A DNA stretch of 44,021 nt from a virus, in IMG/VR virus record IMGVR_UViG_3300005663_002624, positions 1-44,021 of that record, one strand, 5' to 3'. The notes under the pieces were generated by a model. That model searched no databases. It was not told the origin of the DNA and was given only the letters and a program-made list of their open reading frames with translations. Both the position numbers and the translations under genes were made by a program. Shown here in pieces: positions 7,257 through 16,300 of the stretch. Every line of letters starts with the position of its first letter. Positions within the stretch are counted from its first letter, which is position 1.

Positions 7257-9230
7257 ATGAATAAAAAGCCTGTAAATATTGAGAAAAAAGACCGTCTAAC
7301 TGCCTATGTTAGTGGAATGTTAAGTGTTCGCTTGCCCGGCTTGCCAGAAAGCATGCGCGAAGACATGATAAGAGGAGCAGAAGCCATGTCTGCAATTGGA
7401 GTAAGCTCTGAGGAAGATCATAAAGATTTCATATATGTATCATTACATACCAAAAAAATTGCTGAAGATATTTCAGGACAAAAACTATCACAAGAAATTG
7501 CCGCTAAATTATCAGATATAGTTTTTACAAATAGAGTGGGGCGCCCAATAGATACGATTTTTAACTTTTATCGAGCAGTAGGTAATGGGCTAAATGAGAT
7601 GGGTATCCCTATTAAAAAAATGGCATACCCTTTAGGGCAGTCAGGAATTCGCGCTGAAAATCCACGTAATACAAGAAAGTGGATGAAGATAATGCGCGAG
7701 ATATATCTAATGGTTCATCACGGAATACGCTATACTGATGCGCTTAACAATGTGACCGCAGAATGGGATGTTATGGAAAAGAAGGATTTTGAAAACTGGA
7801 TGAGATTTTATCAGGAAGGAGCCCATGAGAAGTATAAGACAGCTAAGGATGATGATATGCAGTATCTTCAGCTTGGCGGTGATGGTGCGCCAATGATTCC
7901 TTTTAGCGCTTTAAAGGGCAAACTAGAAACAGCCCCTAGCGGCATGCCAAATATGAATCGCTATCAAGGAACTAAAGAGCAGGATGATGAAGATGCTGAA
8001 GCTGCCGCAGAAGTAGAAGCTGAAAGATTAGAAGCGAGAGATAAAAAGGTAATATCTATAGGCGGAAGATTGCGATCCGTATTAAAATTATTGTCCGACG
8101 GAGATGTTCAGAAGCTACTTGATGGTAAATTAGATATAAGCATTTCTGATTTTGTCAAACAAATTCAAGATTTACAACGATACATTTTCCTTTTCCCACT
8201 AAAAAATAAGAACTCTTCAACTGTAGAGGATGTTATTATTCAAAGGGGCAACAGGCTAACTGCCCAAGGACACCCTCGTGCCGGTGAACTATTAAGAAAA
8301 ATTGCTCAAGGCGTACCAGGAGCACCACCAGAAGCGCCACCAGAAGGACCACCCGATGCGGCACCAGAAGGCACACCTCCAATGGAAGATGTTGGAGCGC
8401 CTCCACCAGTAGAAGAATTAAAAGGTTTAGATCCTGTGGATATGGACGAAGGATTTGAGGATGAAAGTGATGACGCCTGGGTGCGGCAGTTCAAGAATAA
8501 TTTGAACTTTAATAATGACAATGTAAAAGATGAAGATAGTGTTATTGATGACATGGCCGAAATCACAGTAGAGGCGCAGGCTCTCCCTATAGAAGAACCG
8601 ACTCCAGAATTGCCACCAGAGGAAGAAGCCGCTATTGAGGTAGGAGAAGAACCTGACATTGAAGTAGGAGAAGAACCTGATATGTTACCTGATATGGCCC
8701 CTGATAAAGCTAAGCCCGGGGCCGATATGAATAGTCTTGAAAATGTCACAGTTGCAGATGTAGTTGAGAGATTGGAACGCGTATCTAATATTTTGAAGAA
8801 TCGTGAGATTCCAAGAGAATTGGCATGGATTGATTTCATGCTTGATAAGATTGGATTGGCAAGTTACTTCCCCGCATTAGCAGAGGCAACCAAGTCAGCC
8901 CTTGAGTCAAATCAATATATGTCTACTCGTGTTGAAGATATTCTATCCAGACTACGAGGGTCTATCGAGCCAGAGTCCCCTCTTAAATTAACAACTACAG
9001 AGGAGGAAGAAGCAGTAACGGATGATACGCTTAAGCGGGTCAGACAAAACCTTGATACGGTAGAGCAAAAAGACCGCGCTCGAAAGGAACAAAAAGAAAA
9101 AGGCATGCCAGAAGAGGAATCCACCGTTCCGATAGAAGAACTAGCTCAGCCAGTTAATGTGGAAACCACACCTCCTGCACCAGTCAGAGCACCGAGGCCC
9201 GTACCGGCCAGACCAGCACCGGTTAGGTAA
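7257..9230 (+). CDS. Large hypothetical virion-like protein, Pro/Glu-rich middle
   Basis: 657 aa from ATG 7257. An upstream TTG at 7215 would add 14 residues but is less likely. The N-terminal 200 residues look like a folded helical domain (basic, with RNTRKWMKIMREIYLMVHHG). They are followed by acidic segments, a Pro/Gly/Ala-rich linker (about residues 353-385, PPEAPPEGPPDAAPEGTPP), a duplicated EVGEEPDI repeat, a second helical domain (about 495-580) and a Pro/Arg C-terminus. There are no enzymatic motifs. The multi-domain layout with disordered linkers resembles internal or scaffold proteins of large phages; that role is inference. Confidence 0.6.
   Translation: MNKKPVNIEKKDRLTAYVSGMLSVRLPGLPESMREDMIRGAEAMSAIGVSSEEDHKDFIYVSLHTKKIAEDISGQKLSQEIAAKLSDIVFTNRVGRPIDTIFNFYRAVGNGLNEMGIPIKKMAYPLGQSGIRAENPRNTRKWMKIMREIYLMVHHGIRYTDALNNVTAEWDVMEKKDFENWMRFYQEGAHEKYKTAKDDDMQYLQLGGDGAPMIPFSALKGKLETAPSGMPNMNRYQGTKEQDDEDAEAAAEVEAERLEARDKKVISIGGRLRSVLKLLSDGDVQKLLDGKLDISISDFVKQIQDLQRYIFLFPLKNKNSSTVEDVIIQRGNRLTAQGHPRAGELLRKIAQGVPGAPPEAPPEGPPDAAPEGTPPMEDVGAPPPVEELKGLDPVDMDEGFEDESDDAWVRQFKNNLNFNNDNVKDEDSVIDDMAEITVEAQALPIEEPTPELPPEEEAAIEVGEEPDIEVGEEPDMLPDMAPDKAKPGADMNSLENVTVADVVERLERVSNILKNREIPRELAWIDFMLDKIGLASYFPALAEATKSALESNQYMSTRVEDILSRLRGSIEPESPLKLTTTEEEEAVTDDTLKRVRQNLDTVEQKDRARKEQKEKGMPEEESTVPIEELAQPVNVETTPPAPVRAPRPVPARPAPVR
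8635..8682 (+). repeat. 24-bp in-frame tandem duplication
   Basis: Two adjacent copies of a GA(G/A)GTAGGAGAAGAACCTGA-type unit encode IEVGEEPD twice inside the Pro/Glu-rich linker. The copies differ by a few bases. Confidence 0.8.
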
Positions 9231-9233
9231 TAA

Positions 9234-9980
9234 ATGAAACTTAGCGATCTACTTTATGCAATTGAACAAATTGCTGAAACTAAAGGGATATCTACTCCCT
9301 ATATTGTGGGTGGGCTTGCGCGCGATCGATTACTTGATAGATTAGAAGAAATTAATGATGTAGATATCACCACAGGAGATGCCGGCATCCATTCTCTTTC
9401 AAGAGAAATGGCTGCTAGGCTTGGCGATCAAATTGTCTATAATGTTATGTCTGATGGTCACTCTACTATAAAAATTGGTGAATTGAAGTTAGATTTTTCA
9501 AGCAACTTTAGGATACCAGGTATAGTTGAGATCTTGGAAAAGGGGGGAGTTCCCAACCCAACCGAGATGAAAAAGGAACTTTATAGCAGAGATTTTACTT
9601 GTAATACCGCTCTAATGTCATTGGATTTGAAAACTATAACGGACCCAACGGGGTTGGCTATAAATGACATAAATCAGAAAATATTAAAAACCTGTTTGGA
9701 TCCCGATATTACACTTGGTTATGATAATATGAGGATTATTCGTATAGTATATTTATCGGCCAAGCTTGATTTTGATGTTGATCCGGAAATTATTGACTGG
9801 GTAAGGAAGAGACCGGAATTGGTTGCGAATGCAAGAGATAAGTATCTCATCAAAAAGATCAATAAGTCTTTATTATACAACAAAGACCGTACCATTGAAA
9901 TGTTGGATGCGATGAATTTATGGCCCCACATTCCCCCAACAAAGGAATTGATACCATATATGGATAATAGGAGAATGTAA
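9234..9980 (+). CDS. CCA-adding enzyme / poly(A) polymerase-like nucleotidyltransferase (short form)
   Basis: 248-aa protein with class II tRNA nucleotidyltransferase head motifs: IVGGLARDRLL (GG at 26-27), DVD (D42, D44) with the third carboxylate D87 in KLDFSS, and RDFTCNTALMSL (RD at 119-120), the motif that contacts the nucleotide. Part of the neck helices follows (NMRIIRIVYLSAKLDFD). Cellular enzymes are about 400 aa and this one stops after the neck, with no HD domain. It may repair or mature tRNA 3' ends during infection, or modify another RNA. It starts 3 bases after the previous stop, and its stop overlaps the next ATG (TAATG). No tRNA gene is visible in the window. Confidence 0.82.
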   Translation: MKLSDLLYAIEQIAETKGISTPYIVGGLARDRLLDRLEEINDVDITTGDAGIHSLSREMAARLGDQIVYNVMSDGHSTIKIGELKLDFSSNFRIPGIVEILEKGGVPNPTEMKKELYSRDFTCNTALMSLDLKTITDPTGLAINDINQKILKTCLDPDITLGYDNMRIIRIVYLSAKLDFDVDPEIIDWVRKRPELVANARDKYLIKKINKSLLYNKDRTIEMLDAMNLWPHIPPTKELIPYMDNRRM

Positions 9981-10267
9981 TGGCTAAAAAGGAAAAGAAG
10001 AAAGATCAAAAGCGTGTTGATATGGATGTAAGGCCATTTCCAAATCCAATTTTTGATAACTATGATTTGTATGGGCCATCGGAAGGTGGCGAAGTTAGTC
10101 CCGGGACGGGCCTGTATAATGGCAGGATGGCTGATAAGCCTAAAAGCGTTAAAGAGTTTATAGACAAAGCACGTAAACGGCGGCATAGCGCTCATAGTAG
10201 AAAAAAAGCGCTCATGTATATAGTTGAATTAATTGCTCGCGGTGAAGCTGGTGGCAAAGAAACCTAA
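9980..10267 (+). CDS. Small basic hypothetical protein
   Basis: 95-aa protein with a lysine-rich start (MAKKEKKKDQKR), a Pro/Gly/Tyr-rich middle and a basic helical end (KARKRRHSAHSRKKALMYIV). This could bind nucleic acid. No family was recognised. It overlaps the nucleotidyltransferase stop by one base, and the start of the next gene overlaps its 3' end, so it belongs to the same translationally coupled string. Confidence 0.55.
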   Translation: MAKKEKKKDQKRVDMDVRPFPNPIFDNYDLYGPSEGGEVSPGTGLYNGRMADKPKSVKEFIDKARKRRHSAHSRKKALMYIVELIARGEAGGKET

Positions 10268-10727
10268 AAAAATTGTTAAGCTAGCGGTTATAAGATCCAA
10301 TGACGACACTCCTTGTCCATTTGGTTTATCCATACCATATGCATGCAGGTCGGCCGGTGAGTTAATTACTCAGATGGCGCCCGTAGATGTATTGGAAGAT
10401 ATGACCGAAGAGGAGAAGGCTCTAATAGAAAAAGCTAATAAACATCTGCTGATGTGGAAAAACCCAGAAACAAGATGTATTTATGCAGGAAAGCTATTTA
10501 AAGATAATGATGTCGTAGAGTGTAACTGGCTAGCAAGTGATGCCGGTACATCTCAGCGTGGAGCATTAGTGGGTTCGCCATTTTATTATAAACATTACTC
10601 CGGCATAGGGCTGGATGGGCTGTATAGCTATCCACTTGGATATTATACTGATAATTCTATAGACCGTGGAATGTATTATGGAATGTACAGCCTTGAATCC
10701 GCAGGTAGCAAGGAAGATGATGAATAA
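10251..10727 (+). CDS. Hypothetical four-Cys protein
   Basis: 158 aa from GTG 10251, chosen because GGTGA lies 7 bases upstream. In-frame TTG 10233 and GTG 10242 are alternatives. Four cysteines lie in two clusters: CPFGLSIPYAC near the start, and RCIYAGK / VECNW in the middle. A metal or Fe-S site is possible. The C-terminus is rich in Tyr and Gly (YKHYSGIGLDGLYSYPLGYY). I do not know the family. Its 3' end overlaps the start of the homing endonuclease remnant. Confidence 0.55.
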   Translation: MAKKPKKIVKLAVIRSNDDTPCPFGLSIPYACRSAGELITQMAPVDVLEDMTEEEKALIEKANKHLLMWKNPETRCIYAGKLFKDNDVVECNWLASDAGTSQRGALVGSPFYYKHYSGIGLDGLYSYPLGYYTDNSIDRGMYYGMYSLESAGSKEDDE

Positions 10728-11167
10728 GCTAACCGTAGAACAGTGTTTAGATAAATTAAAAGAAGTCCATGGTAATTATTATGATTACTCTTTTTTTACA
10801 ATTTATAATGGAAATAAGCAATTAATAAACATTGTCTGTAAAAAACACGGCAAGTTTAGGCAGTCTTATGCCAATCATGTTAGAGGGCATGGATGTCCTA
10901 AGTGTAAGTGTGAAAAATTAAACAATATACACAAATCCAATTCTAAAGAATTTATAATTAAGTCTCAAAATATACATAATTTATGAATTTTATGGTGATT
11001 TTTGGCATGGCAACCCTGTTGTTTATAAGTCATCTGATATAAATAGCGTTAATAAAAAAACATTTGGCAATCTTTATAAGGGCACAATTGATAGAGAAAG
11101 TCTTCTTAAGATTGCTGGATTTAAAATTATATCAATTTGGGAAAAGGATTTTGATGAACAATATTAA
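10720..11167 (+). pseudogene. Decayed homing endonuclease (zinc-ribbon + Vsr-like nuclease)
   Basis: The first part (from ATG 10717 or 10720, after AAGGAA) encodes the phage endonuclease zinc domain: LKEVHGNYYDYS, IVCKKHGKFRQS, HGCPKCKC. It runs into TGA (10984-10986) after what looks like the start of a second copy of that domain (EFIIKSQNIHN). From 10982, in a different frame, the sequence encodes YEFYGDFWHGNP, KKTFGNLYKGTIDRE and AGFKIISIWEKDF, ending at TAA 11165-11167. This is the C-terminal half of the Vsr-like (EDxHD) nuclease found in homing endonucleases such as I-Bth0305I. The middle of the protein is missing, so a deletion with a frame change has inactivated it. Confidence 0.8.
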
Positions 11168-11178
11168 AAAGGAGTCAG

Positions 11179-11613
11179 ATGACGAAAAATAACAAACGAC
11201 CGATATGGAAAACTTACATGTCGGGAGATGTAGGCGATATAGGATTTTACATAAAAGACAGTAAGGGGCCGAGGGATATTTATTATGGCCCATTTAAGAC
11301 GGAAGAATTTGCTGAGTTTTTTAATTTTATAGCATTTGGGTCGCCGCGAGAATTAGATGCCAGATTGGAAGCTGCCAAAGGAATTGTATATTGTGAGGAA
11401 AGCCCTGAGTTTGTTGAGCATCCAAAGATAATGTTTGCATCAAATTCTAGATGTGGATTATGGGTTAGTGATACTTACGGACAATCGTTAACTACAAAGC
11501 TTATTTTAGAAATAGCGAAAGAGTCCGGGGCAATGGGGTATAAATCATTTGCAAATTGGATTGTTGAGGGAAGTAAGATTAATGGATCTCATTTGGGGTC
11601 ATACTGGCAATAA
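11179..11613 (+). CDS. Hypothetical protein
   Basis: 144-aa soluble-looking protein with Trp and Tyr spread throughout and three Cys not in pairs. The sequence (GDIGFYIKDSKGPRDIYYGP, then FAEFFNFIAFGSP) suggests a small alpha/beta fold. No family was recognised. A strong AAGGAG site (11167-11174 region) precedes ATG. It lies directly after the endonuclease remnant, whose last bases abut the ribosome site, so the insertion left this gene intact. Confidence 0.6.
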   Translation: MTKNNKRPIWKTYMSGDVGDIGFYIKDSKGPRDIYYGPFKTEEFAEFFNFIAFGSPRELDARLEAAKGIVYCEESPEFVEHPKIMFASNSRCGLWVSDTYGQSLTTKLILEIAKESGAMGYKSFANWIVEGSKINGSHLGSYWQ

Positions 11614-11626
11614 AAAGCAATATAAT
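11598..11626 (+). promoter_or_regulatory. Putative sigma-70-type promoter GTCATA-N17-TATAAT
   Basis: GTCATA (11598-11603) and TATAAT (11621-11626) are 17 bases apart, and the next gene starts at 11655. The identical pair with identical spacing lies before the portal gene (21001-21029). A small inverted repeat, ATAGAA-AAC-TTCTAT, overlaps the expected start point (11625-11639) and may be an operator or weak hairpin. The -35 half falls inside the end of the preceding gene. Confidence 0.5.
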
Positions 11627-11654
11627 AGAAAACTTCTATGTTTTAAAGGATAAT

Positions 11655-12620
11655 ATGAATCTTACTAAAAAGTCACAATTGGATTTCGATGGTGTTAGCA
11701 GGCCGGTAAGGCCTGAGCCGCCTGAGTTGCCTGAGTTTCCGTTTAAGCTACCTGAGCTGCCTGAAAATCCATCCGTAATCCAAAAGAAACCGGATACGCT
11801 TCCTATATATTCTGATAAAGCACAGCCATTAGATGTTGATGATGGTGGAGATGATTGCGTTTTATTAGAGATTGATGAGATTGATGAGATTGATGAGCAA
11901 GATGGTCTTCTTTTCGAATTATCGCTTGTACCGGGCGGTGTATATCAAGGTGAAATTGATGAGCCGGTGGAGATAGAGGTTGAGGAAGATGAGGCATTAG
12001 AGGTTGTAGACGATCCTTGGGGATGGCAGATAAGCACATTTCCTGATTGGCTATCTCATAAGATGCAAGGAGTGCCTCAGCATTCAGGACGCGATTCTGC
12101 AGGCCTTGAGCGTGCAATATCGTATTTAGAAGAAGTTGATAGACATATTTCAAAAGCTGTAAGGTCTGATAAGGATGGCGCTATTGATATCTCCAGGATT
12201 GAGAAAGCAAGGACCTCTCTTTATGATGGCCTTGTTCGTTTACAAGATAGGCTTGAAAAGATTCAATCAAATACACATCCAAAGAAGAAAAAGAAGAAGG
12301 CTGATGAGAATCCTGACATGGTAAAAGAAGGACAGAAGTCTACACATGTTGGTGGAATTATCGTAACCGTTCCTCTTTTGATTTCTACTATTGCTCGAAC
12401 ATGTCTTAACTCAATGATTAGCGCAGGAAAAGACATTGAAGATGTTTTTGATAGGCTTGCTGATAAGTACGACCTAACTCCTCGCGAAGAAATGGAGACC
12501 ATGCAGCTTCTTGCTGATATGGGTTATCCACTGCGCAGACCGCGCGGATACAATCGCGATGAAGAAATAGACTATACATCAACTGACAATTTCGATTGGG
12601 CTCAAAACTTCCCTGCATAA
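11655..12620 (+). CDS. Hypothetical virion-like protein, Pro/Glu-rich N-terminus
   Basis: 321-aa protein. Residues 15-40 are a Pro-Glu-Leu repeat (PPELPEFPFKLPELPENP). An acidic stretch with EIDEIDEIDEQ follows (three copies of GAGATTGAT-like DNA at about 11868-11897). A helical domain (about 150-195), a KKKKKK run and a final folded domain (VGGIIVTVPLLISTIARTCL onward) follow. No enzyme motif was seen. AAAGGA precedes ATG 11655. Role unknown; probably structural or assembly from context. Confidence 0.6.
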   Translation: MNLTKKSQLDFDGVSRPVRPEPPELPEFPFKLPELPENPSVIQKKPDTLPIYSDKAQPLDVDDGGDDCVLLEIDEIDEIDEQDGLLFELSLVPGGVYQGEIDEPVEIEVEEDEALEVVDDPWGWQISTFPDWLSHKMQGVPQHSGRDSAGLERAISYLEEVDRHISKAVRSDKDGAIDISRIEKARTSLYDGLVRLQDRLEKIQSNTHPKKKKKKADENPDMVKEGQKSTHVGGIIVTVPLLISTIARTCLNSMISAGKDIEDVFDRLADKYDLTPREEMETMQLLADMGYPLRRPRGYNRDEEIDYTSTDNFDWAQNFPA

Positions 12621-12650
12621 CCAAAATATAATTAAAAGTGGTGAATTATT

Positions 12651-13268
12651 ATGAGTAGAGGCGGATTTAAAGTAAACAAGAATTCTTATGAATACGCTCG
12701 CAGTGAGCGAGTTGATTGGCTTGATACATTTGCTGATGAGTATGCTAAGACTACTAAAGGCAAATCAGCCGTTGAGGTTGCTCGTGAAAGAAGTCAGATA
12801 TCTATACATGATCAGGTTTCTTCTATTGTTAGCGATACACAACATGCTACTGTGGAAAGTAAAGTTCAGGATATGCAGGAGCGAGCCGGACTTACTGATT
12901 ATCTAAAACGCATGGCTGCTGACGATACTGACGATCAGGAAGATGTTGTTGTTTTTGCTAAGTTTGGACCCAAGATGCAGGACGATATTTTAAGTTTCAT
13001 TAAGCATAAGATTTCCGCATATAGAGGGCAGACAACTGTTCCTGCCTTACAGCATGATGTACTTGATACATTTAGCCAGCATGGTATTCAGCCGCAAGAT
13101 GTGAATAATGAAGACGTTGCTTGTTGCATTAGTGCCCTTATTGTGGATGAATTAAAAATGAATCCACCAACAGATGTTAGCAGCCCAGATCTTGGGAGAG
13201 TTGACAATTTTGAGAGTGATGATAACGAGGTTGACTTTTTCGAAGGCATCATGCCGGCAACTGGTTAA
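12651..13268 (+). CDS. Hypothetical protein upstream of terminase
   Basis: 205-aa acidic, mostly helical protein (SRGGFKVNKNSYEYARSERV start; tail DNEVDFFEGIMPATG). No HTH or catalytic motif is clear. It is directly upstream of the large terminase gene, so a small-terminase or packaging role is possible but unproven. A weak GTGG site precedes ATG. The 63-base gap that follows holds a T run (13269-13275) without a convincing stem and then the terminase promoter-like motif. Confidence 0.55.
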   Translation: MSRGGFKVNKNSYEYARSERVDWLDTFADEYAKTTKGKSAVEVARERSQISIHDQVSSIVSDTQHATVESKVQDMQERAGLTDYLKRMAADDTDDQEDVVVFAKFGPKMQDDILSFIKHKISAYRGQTTVPALQHDVLDTFSQHGIQPQDVNNEDVACCISALIVDELKMNPPTDVSSPDLGRVDNFESDDNEVDFFEGIMPATG

Positions 13269-13315
13269 TTTTTTTATGTGGGCAATATCCAAAAAAGCCG
13301 CAGTTCATGGTAATT

Positions 13316-13331
13316 ATGTAATATTATTGAT
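13316..13331 (+). promoter_or_regulatory. Promoter-like motif before terminase
   Basis: TAATAT (13319-13324) ends 7 bases before ATG 13332, and no Shine-Dalgarno site is present. The geometry matches the motifs before the resolvase and aminotransferase genes, which points to a leaderless or very short-leader transcript. Confidence 0.35.
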
Positions 13332-16300
13332 ATGATAGAGAATTTATTTGAAGAATTAAAAAGTAGTTTATTATCTTTGGATCCTGTTTATTATTGTGAG
13401 AACTATCTTACTTTAGATGGTTCCCCTTTTCGGTTGCATGGGAACGGATATCGTCCTTTCGCTGATATCTATAGATACATCGGAATAAAGGCACTAGAGA
13501 AAGATGCCAAGCCGGTCATTATTGTGAAAGGGCGCCAGGTGGGAGCTACCACGATGGCAGCAGCCCTTGAATTATTCTTTATGACATCTGGGATATTCGG
13601 CACAGCTAACAGAGCCCCAATGCGTGTTATGCACGCATTTCCACTTTTGGACCTGTCATATACGTATACTAAGACCAAGCTAAACACTATGATTTCTACT
13701 GCTGTTCTTGACAAGAATCAAAAGAAAGGCGTTAGACCGAAGACATATGTTGAAGCTAGAATTGACAGATCAGCCACTGCTAGTGAGTCTCTTCAGTTCA
13801 AACAGTTTTTATTTGGTAACCATATATTAATTGAGTCAACGGGACTTACAGGAGATAGAATCAGGGGGCGTCAGCTTTGTTTAAAGACAGAACTACCAAC
13901 GCCCACTGGTTTTGTTAAACTAGAAGATCTTAAAGAGGGTGATAGGCTTTTTGATGAAAAAGGAGAAATTTGTAAAGTTACTAAATTACACCCCATTCAA
14001 AAAAGCCCTGAGTCTTATAGGGTAACTTTTGATGATGGAACTACTGTTGATGCTTGTGCCGAGCACCTTTGGTTAACTTATACTAAAAAAGATAGAAGAA
14101 AGCTTGCTAAAGGGGAGGAAGTAGAACCTTCAATTAAAAATACTAAAGAAATTTTAGAAACTTTGCAGGTATTAAAAGAGAATAATCATTCAATACCTAA
14201 CTGTCTCCCACTGCAATATGAGAAAAAGAATCTTTTAATTGATCCTTATCTTTTAGGATTGTGGCTTGGTGACGGGAATAGACAGGCTCAGACTAGTAAT
14301 TGGGGGATATCTAAGTCTTGTTCTTATGGAATAGCTGGATTAGCTACTGATTTAAGAAAACTCGGTTTAGTTTATAATCCAGGACCTAGTAAAAGAAATA
14401 TTGAAGATGGATATTATCACAAATATATTCCTGAAAATTATTTACATGCTTCTGTCAAACAAAGACTTTCTTTGCTCCAAGGCTTAATGGATTCAGATGG
14501 TTGTTGCTATAAGGATGGCCGTTGTGAATTTGTACAAGTTAGAGAAAAACTTGCCTATGATGTGTATAATTTGATTATCAGTTTAGGTATAAAGGTAAAA
14601 ATTCGTAAAAGAGATAGTTATCGTTATGGTGTTAGATATAAAGATAAGTATCGTATTACTTTTTCAACTGATTTATCAGTTTTTAAGCTTAAAAGAAAGT
14701 TAGAAAGAATTCGCTCACAACACTCTAGGGTTAGGCAAAGATTTATTGTTTCAATTGAGCCAATAAAATCAAAACCAATGAGATGTATTACTGTTGATAG
14801 CCCATCTTGTTTATATCTTGTTACCAGGACATGTATTCCGACACATAATACTGTAGATTGTATCTTCTTTGATGAATGTTTTCCATATAGGCAGTATATA
14901 GAAACAGATTGCGGAAAAGAAAAAATAGGAAAATTATATCAACTTTATAAAGCCAATAAAAAGCTACCACTAGTTAAGACATATAATGAATATGAAGATA
15001 AATTTGAATATAAAAAAATATTAAATGTTTGGAAGCGAGATAAGAGAAAACTTGTAGATATTCATTGCAGTCATAAGCGTATAAAATGCACACCAAATCA
15101 TAGATTTTTAACATCTGATGGTTGGAAGCGTGCAGATGAATTAGTTGCTGGAGATTTACTTAAAAGCTCTATAGGTACTAATTTACATATAAGAGCGCTT
15201 AATGATGATCAGTTTCAAATTATTTTAGGTTCTTTTTTGGGTGATGGGCATTTGTCTACTCACAAACTAGGGCGATATAGAGTTAAGATTATACACTGTT
15301 TGGAACAAAAAGAATATTGCTCTTTCAAGGCCTCATGTTTAGGAGTAGATGTTTTAAAATTTATTCCCCAAAATGGATATAGTAAAAAACCTGCTGTTAG
15401 ATTTTCTACTAAAAACTTTGGAATATCGGAAACTTTTCCTAAAAATAAATCTACCTGTCCACAATGGGTTTTAGACAAACTAGACGAACGTGGTCTGGCT
15501 ATTTGGTTTATGGATGATGGTTCTGTAAATAAAAATAACGCCTGCATATCAACATGTTCTTTTGATGAAGATTCTCACAAGCGAATGGTGGTAAAACTAA
15601 AATCTATGGGAATAGATTGCCATTATGCTTTCTATTTTAAATCTGATAAAAACAAAGGATATTACTCAATATATATAAATAAAAATGGTTATCAACAGCT
15701 ATGTAAATTAATTGCACCATATGTATGTGACAAGATGGGCTATAAGATTAATTTTAATAAGGAAGAGATTTCATCCTATACTTGGAACAAATCTTTTAAA
15801 GGTTATGGATATTCTGTAGTAGACAAAGTTTTACCTACTGATAAAGAAGAATTTGTTTATGATATAGAGATTGAAGATAATCATAATTTTATTACAACAA
15901 CGGGCAGAAAAAGCAAAAGTTTAGGTGGCCCAATTGCTCATAATTGCCAGGATATCCCCGGCATAGCAATGGCTAATACCATTAAGACGCTCGCTCAGGC
16001 CCATTACGGCCCTGCTGGTAGCGGCATACAGGTATATTTTGGAACCCCTAAACAGAAGGGCTCAGACTTCTGGAATATTTGGCAAGTATCATCGCAGCAG
16101 TATTACTATCTTGGATGTGAGAGCTGTGGAGAGCATTTCCCCCTTTATACTCCTGAATCTAATGATTGGGAGAGCGTCTGGATTGAAGACAACATCCCAG
16201 CTGGGTATGTGGATCCAAAAACTGGATTGATGCCACATGGCTTTATAGTTAAGTGTATGCATTGTGATCATGAGCAAGACAAGCGTCCGGCAGCTGAGCG

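Noticed and set aside
8306-8839. 177-aa Ser/Gly-rich minus-strand open frame
   Set aside because: Antisense of the Pro/Glu linker in the 657-aa protein; no start signals.
12688-12906. 72-aa plus-strand frame inside gene 12651
   Set aside because: Overlaps a better-supported gene in another frame and has no ribosome site or motif.
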